A stretch of 33,512 nucleotides of DNA. It comes from Candidatus Micrarchaeota archaeon CG1_02_51_15. Lineage in GTDB: Archaea > Micrarchaeota > Micrarchaeia > Norongarragalinales > UBA8480. Under the pieces are notes generated by a model, which ran no database searches, had not been told where the DNA came from, and saw only the letters and a list, made by a program, of their open reading frames with translations. The position numbers and the translations under genes are program-made. Shown here piece after piece: positions 31,770 through 33,512 of the stretch. The DNA lies in assembly GCA_001871495.1 (NCBI GenBank), contig MNVG01000035.1, positions 1 to 33,512 of the forward strand. The letters run 5' to 3'. Position 1 is the stretch's first letter. Every line of letters begins with the position of its first letter.

Positions 31770-32459
31770 TCAAACTGCTGTGCCGCGCTTTGAACCCAGC
31801 GGACAAACGGTTTTCAACGGGCATTCTTCGCAACGGGGCTTAACCGGTTTGCAAACAATACGCCCCAACAGAATGAGGTTCGAGTGGCACGCGCCCTTCA
31901 TTTTGTCTTCAACTAGTTCTTCAACAAGCGCGTGAGCCTTTGCATCAGGCATCCTGCGTTGAACCAATCCCAAGCGGTCGAGCACGCGGCGACAATGCGT
32001 ATCCAAAGGCATTGCGTGCTTTCCCAAACCAAAGGCCAACACAACCGCCGCGGTTTTAGGGCCAATTCCCTTGATTTCAGTAAGCCACTCGCGCGCACTC
32101 TGCGCAGTCATTTGCTCAAGGCAATCCAGGTTCAACGCACCGGCCTTGCGTTCGACTTCGGAGAGCACTTGCTTTATCCGCCGCGCTTTAAGGTTGGCCA
32201 AACCCCCGCTCTTTATCGTGCTAACGACTTGAGACTCGGACGCTTCGATTACTTGCTCCCACCTGGGAAAGCGTTTTTTTAACTCGGCAAAAGCGCGGGA
32301 GGAGTTGGCGTCGCTCGTGTTCTGGCTGAGGATCGTTGCGACGAGGAGGTCCAACGGATTGCCCACCTTGGGGCCGAAGAAAACTTGGCGGCTGCCGAAG
32401 CGGCGTTGCAGTAGGGAACAAACACGGGCGAAATCTTTGCGCAGGCCGGCGGACTTCAT
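31770..32459 (-). CDS. nth: Endonuclease III-type DNA glycosylase
   Basis: 229 aa from ATG 32459. Helix-hairpin-helix LTEIKGIGPKTAAVVL with the catalytic Lys at K135, then PLDTHCRRV with the catalytic Asp at D153. The C-terminal cluster C203-x6-C210-x2-C213-x5-C219 binds 4Fe-4S. It removes oxidised pyrimidines and nicks the DNA. The Asn/Gln region VATILSQNTSD is the usual early signature. Along with the Nfo homologue it gives a base excision repair pair in this window. The 3' end stops at 31770, in a short gap before the NosD gene. Confidence 0.92.
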   Translation of the reverse strand: MKSAGLRKDFARVCSLLQRRFGSRQVFFGPKVGNPLDLLVATILSQNTSDANSSRAFAELKKRFPRWEQVIEASESQVVSTIKSGGLANLKARRIKQVLSEVERKAGALNLDCLEQMTAQSAREWLTEIKGIGPKTAAVVLAFGLGKHAMPLDTHCRRVLDRLGLVQRRMPDAKAHALVEELVEDKMKGACHSNLILLGRIVCKPVKPRCEECPLKTVCPLGSKRGTAV

Positions 32460-32510
32460 GGAAAACAACTAACGCTAAAACAATTAAAAGCATCCTGAAG
32501 TATACCCCCA

Positions 32511-33380
32511 ATGGGCAGCCGAGCGTCAGTTGGAACATCCGCGGATATTAAGGCAGGAGTTCGGATAAGCAGGGTCCACAGCGGATATTTTTCTAATGCA
32601 AGGAATGCAGAACTGTTTTGTAAAATCGGGATAGACCCGATACTCACTAATCTGCCTAAAAAAATAACGGTTTTTGATTTCGGAGGCGGAGAGGGATTCC
32701 TAACCAAACGCGTGAAAGAACACCTGGCTTCAAAGGGATATGACGTCAACGCGTCGGTGTTGGATGCAAATGCAGTTTACTTGAAAATCGCAAAATCCGC
32801 GGGGCTGCAAACTATCCTTTCAAGCATTCAAGATTCGAAGGTTAGTTCCGCAGATTTGATTATCGCGAGGGCAGTAATACACTATAATTCCGCAGAACGG
32901 CAACAAGCGGTATTCAACAAGATTTTCGAATCCCTGAAAAAAGGAGGCTATTTCGTACACCAAGTAAGTTCCGGAAGCAAAGAAAACTGCTGCCTGCGCT
33001 CGGACATCTTAAACATTAAGTCGCTGGGCCGTGCTGCTGCAAGGTCGGAATACAACTGGCTGTCCGAGGAAGACTGCCTGTCAATGGCGAAAAAAGCGGG
33101 TTTTAAAGAAAACTTTGTTGCAGGTTACGCCCTCGCCAATTCCTGGAGCCCCCGGGAACAGTGGGACCGATTTAACAAAAAGGCAACCGATGAAGCAAAA
33201 TCAGCAGGCAACCGAACTCTTTTGGATAGGATTGAATGGAGAAAAGCCGCGTATTTGAAGGAGGCAAACCGCTTGGTTGAAGAATACGCGGCCAAACACG
33301 GAATTAACGGCATCAAGAAAACCGGCGAACACGCTTATCGAATAGAATACACGTATCCGATTTTCATCTGCAGAAAATAA
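32511..33380 (+). CDS. SAM-dependent methyltransferase
   Basis: 289 aa. Motif I VFDFGGGEGFLTKRV (about 54-68), acidic VLDANAVYLKIA, then ADLIIARAVIHYNSA and FESLKKGGYFVHQVSS are class I methyltransferase blocks. The C-terminal part (about 190-289) has helical, charged sequence with NWLSEEDCLSMAKKAGF and SWSPREQWDRF. The substrate is unknown. The ATG at 32511 has an AATTAAAAG TATA-like box about 30 nt upstream, so the message is probably leaderless. Divergent from nth. Confidence 0.75.
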   Translation: MGSRASVGTSADIKAGVRISRVHSGYFSNARNAELFCKIGIDPILTNLPKKITVFDFGGGEGFLTKRVKEHLASKGYDVNASVLDANAVYLKIAKSAGLQTILSSIQDSKVSSADLIIARAVIHYNSAERQQAVFNKIFESLKKGGYFVHQVSSGSKENCCLRSDILNIKSLGRAAARSEYNWLSEEDCLSMAKKAGFKENFVAGYALANSWSPREQWDRFNKKATDEAKSAGNRTLLDRIEWRKAAYLKEANRLVEEYAAKHGINGIKKTGEHAYRIEYTYPIFICRK

Positions 33381-33512
33381 CCCTGAAGCTTGCGCTTTGA
33401 GCATATGGCTTGCGGAGGAATAGGACCTAAACCAACAAAACCAGGCGTATCAGATTAGACTGACTTCAGGAGTTGAGCGCTTGTATGTCGAATAGGGAGA
33501 TTTTCTTGCCTT
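33381..33512. other. Right edge, no clear gene
   Basis: No supported ORF or RNA. CCTGAAG (about 33383) and CTTCAGG (about 33464) are inverted and could form the ends of a long weak stem, which is not enough for a call. Confidence 0.35.

Noticed and set aside
33383-33471. Inverted CCTGAAG/CTTCAGG as an RNA gene
   Set aside because: Seven base pairs separated by about 75 nt without other conserved structure is too weak.
1-33512. CRISPR arrays, insertion sequences, prophage or integrase genes
   Set aside because: I saw no regularly spaced repeats, transposase or integrase motifs. The only clear repeats are the palindrome pair, the ACATAT boxes and protein low-complexity coding.

Overview
The window looks like a chromosomal piece of an archaeon, most likely a DPANN-type lineage (Diapherotrites or Micrarchaeota would fit; this placement is inference). 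Supporting signs are a class III (type IV pilin/archaellin) signal peptide, an ADP-dependent sugar kinase, a TRASH-domain regulator, TATA-like boxes about 25 nt before many starts (often giving leaderless messages), frequent TTG/GTG starts, and two tRNA genes without encoded CCA, each interrupted by two introns.

Layout. 1-2850: small membrane proteins, a doubly split elongator tRNA-Met(CAT) on the minus strand, a lipid-phosphate operon (PAP2 phosphatase, CTP-dependent polyprenol/lipid kinase family), thymidylate kinase, and a doubly split tRNA-Glu(TTC). 2900-5100: an operon of two cation antiporters. 5250-12000 (minus): a cysteine-containing pilin-like protein, a coiled-coil protein, Fe/Mn superoxide dismutase, and a two-gene surface module: a 1384-aa protein with thrombospondin type 3 repeats, a TolB-like propeller and a degenerate C25 (gingipain-like) domain, plus a membrane-anchored partner. 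12000-17300: a possible PD-(D/E)XK protein, a UPF0173 hydrolase, endonuclease IV, a nucleotidyltransferase/small-protein pair interrupted by an in-frame TGA, a JAMM protease, and two methyltransferases (one frameshifted). A 20-bp palindrome next to a TATA box occurs upstream of both the nucleotidyltransferase and the JAMM gene.

17300-21600 is a compact copper island. One minus-strand operon encodes a CopZ-type chaperone, an HMA domain fused to a Met/Gly-rich membrane protein, CopA and a cupredoxin. It is divergent from a PadR-like winged helix fused to a TRASH metal sensor, and repeated ACATAT boxes lie in the shared promoter. 21650-24800 continues with redox and sulfur genes: a membrane-anchored thioredoxin, a DsbA-like protein, a SufS-type cysteine desulfurase and a cupredoxin-fold lipoprotein. 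I infer that this block handles copper and thiol/disulfide chemistry at the cell surface.

24800-33400: ADP-dependent phosphofructokinase/glucokinase, rhodanese, CysRS, a decayed glycosyltransferase (nonsense codon, frameshift at an A9 tract, more stops), a small membrane protein, a GH15 glucoamylase-type enzyme whose 3' end overlaps an antisense NosD-like surface protein, endonuclease III and a methyltransferase. Together the sugar kinase and GH15 suggest glycogen- or starch-type glucan use.

Best candidates for something new are the PadR-TRASH/HMA-MetGly copper system, the tRNAs with introns in D, anticodon and T regions, and the palindrome-linked nucleotidyltransferase/JAMM regulon.
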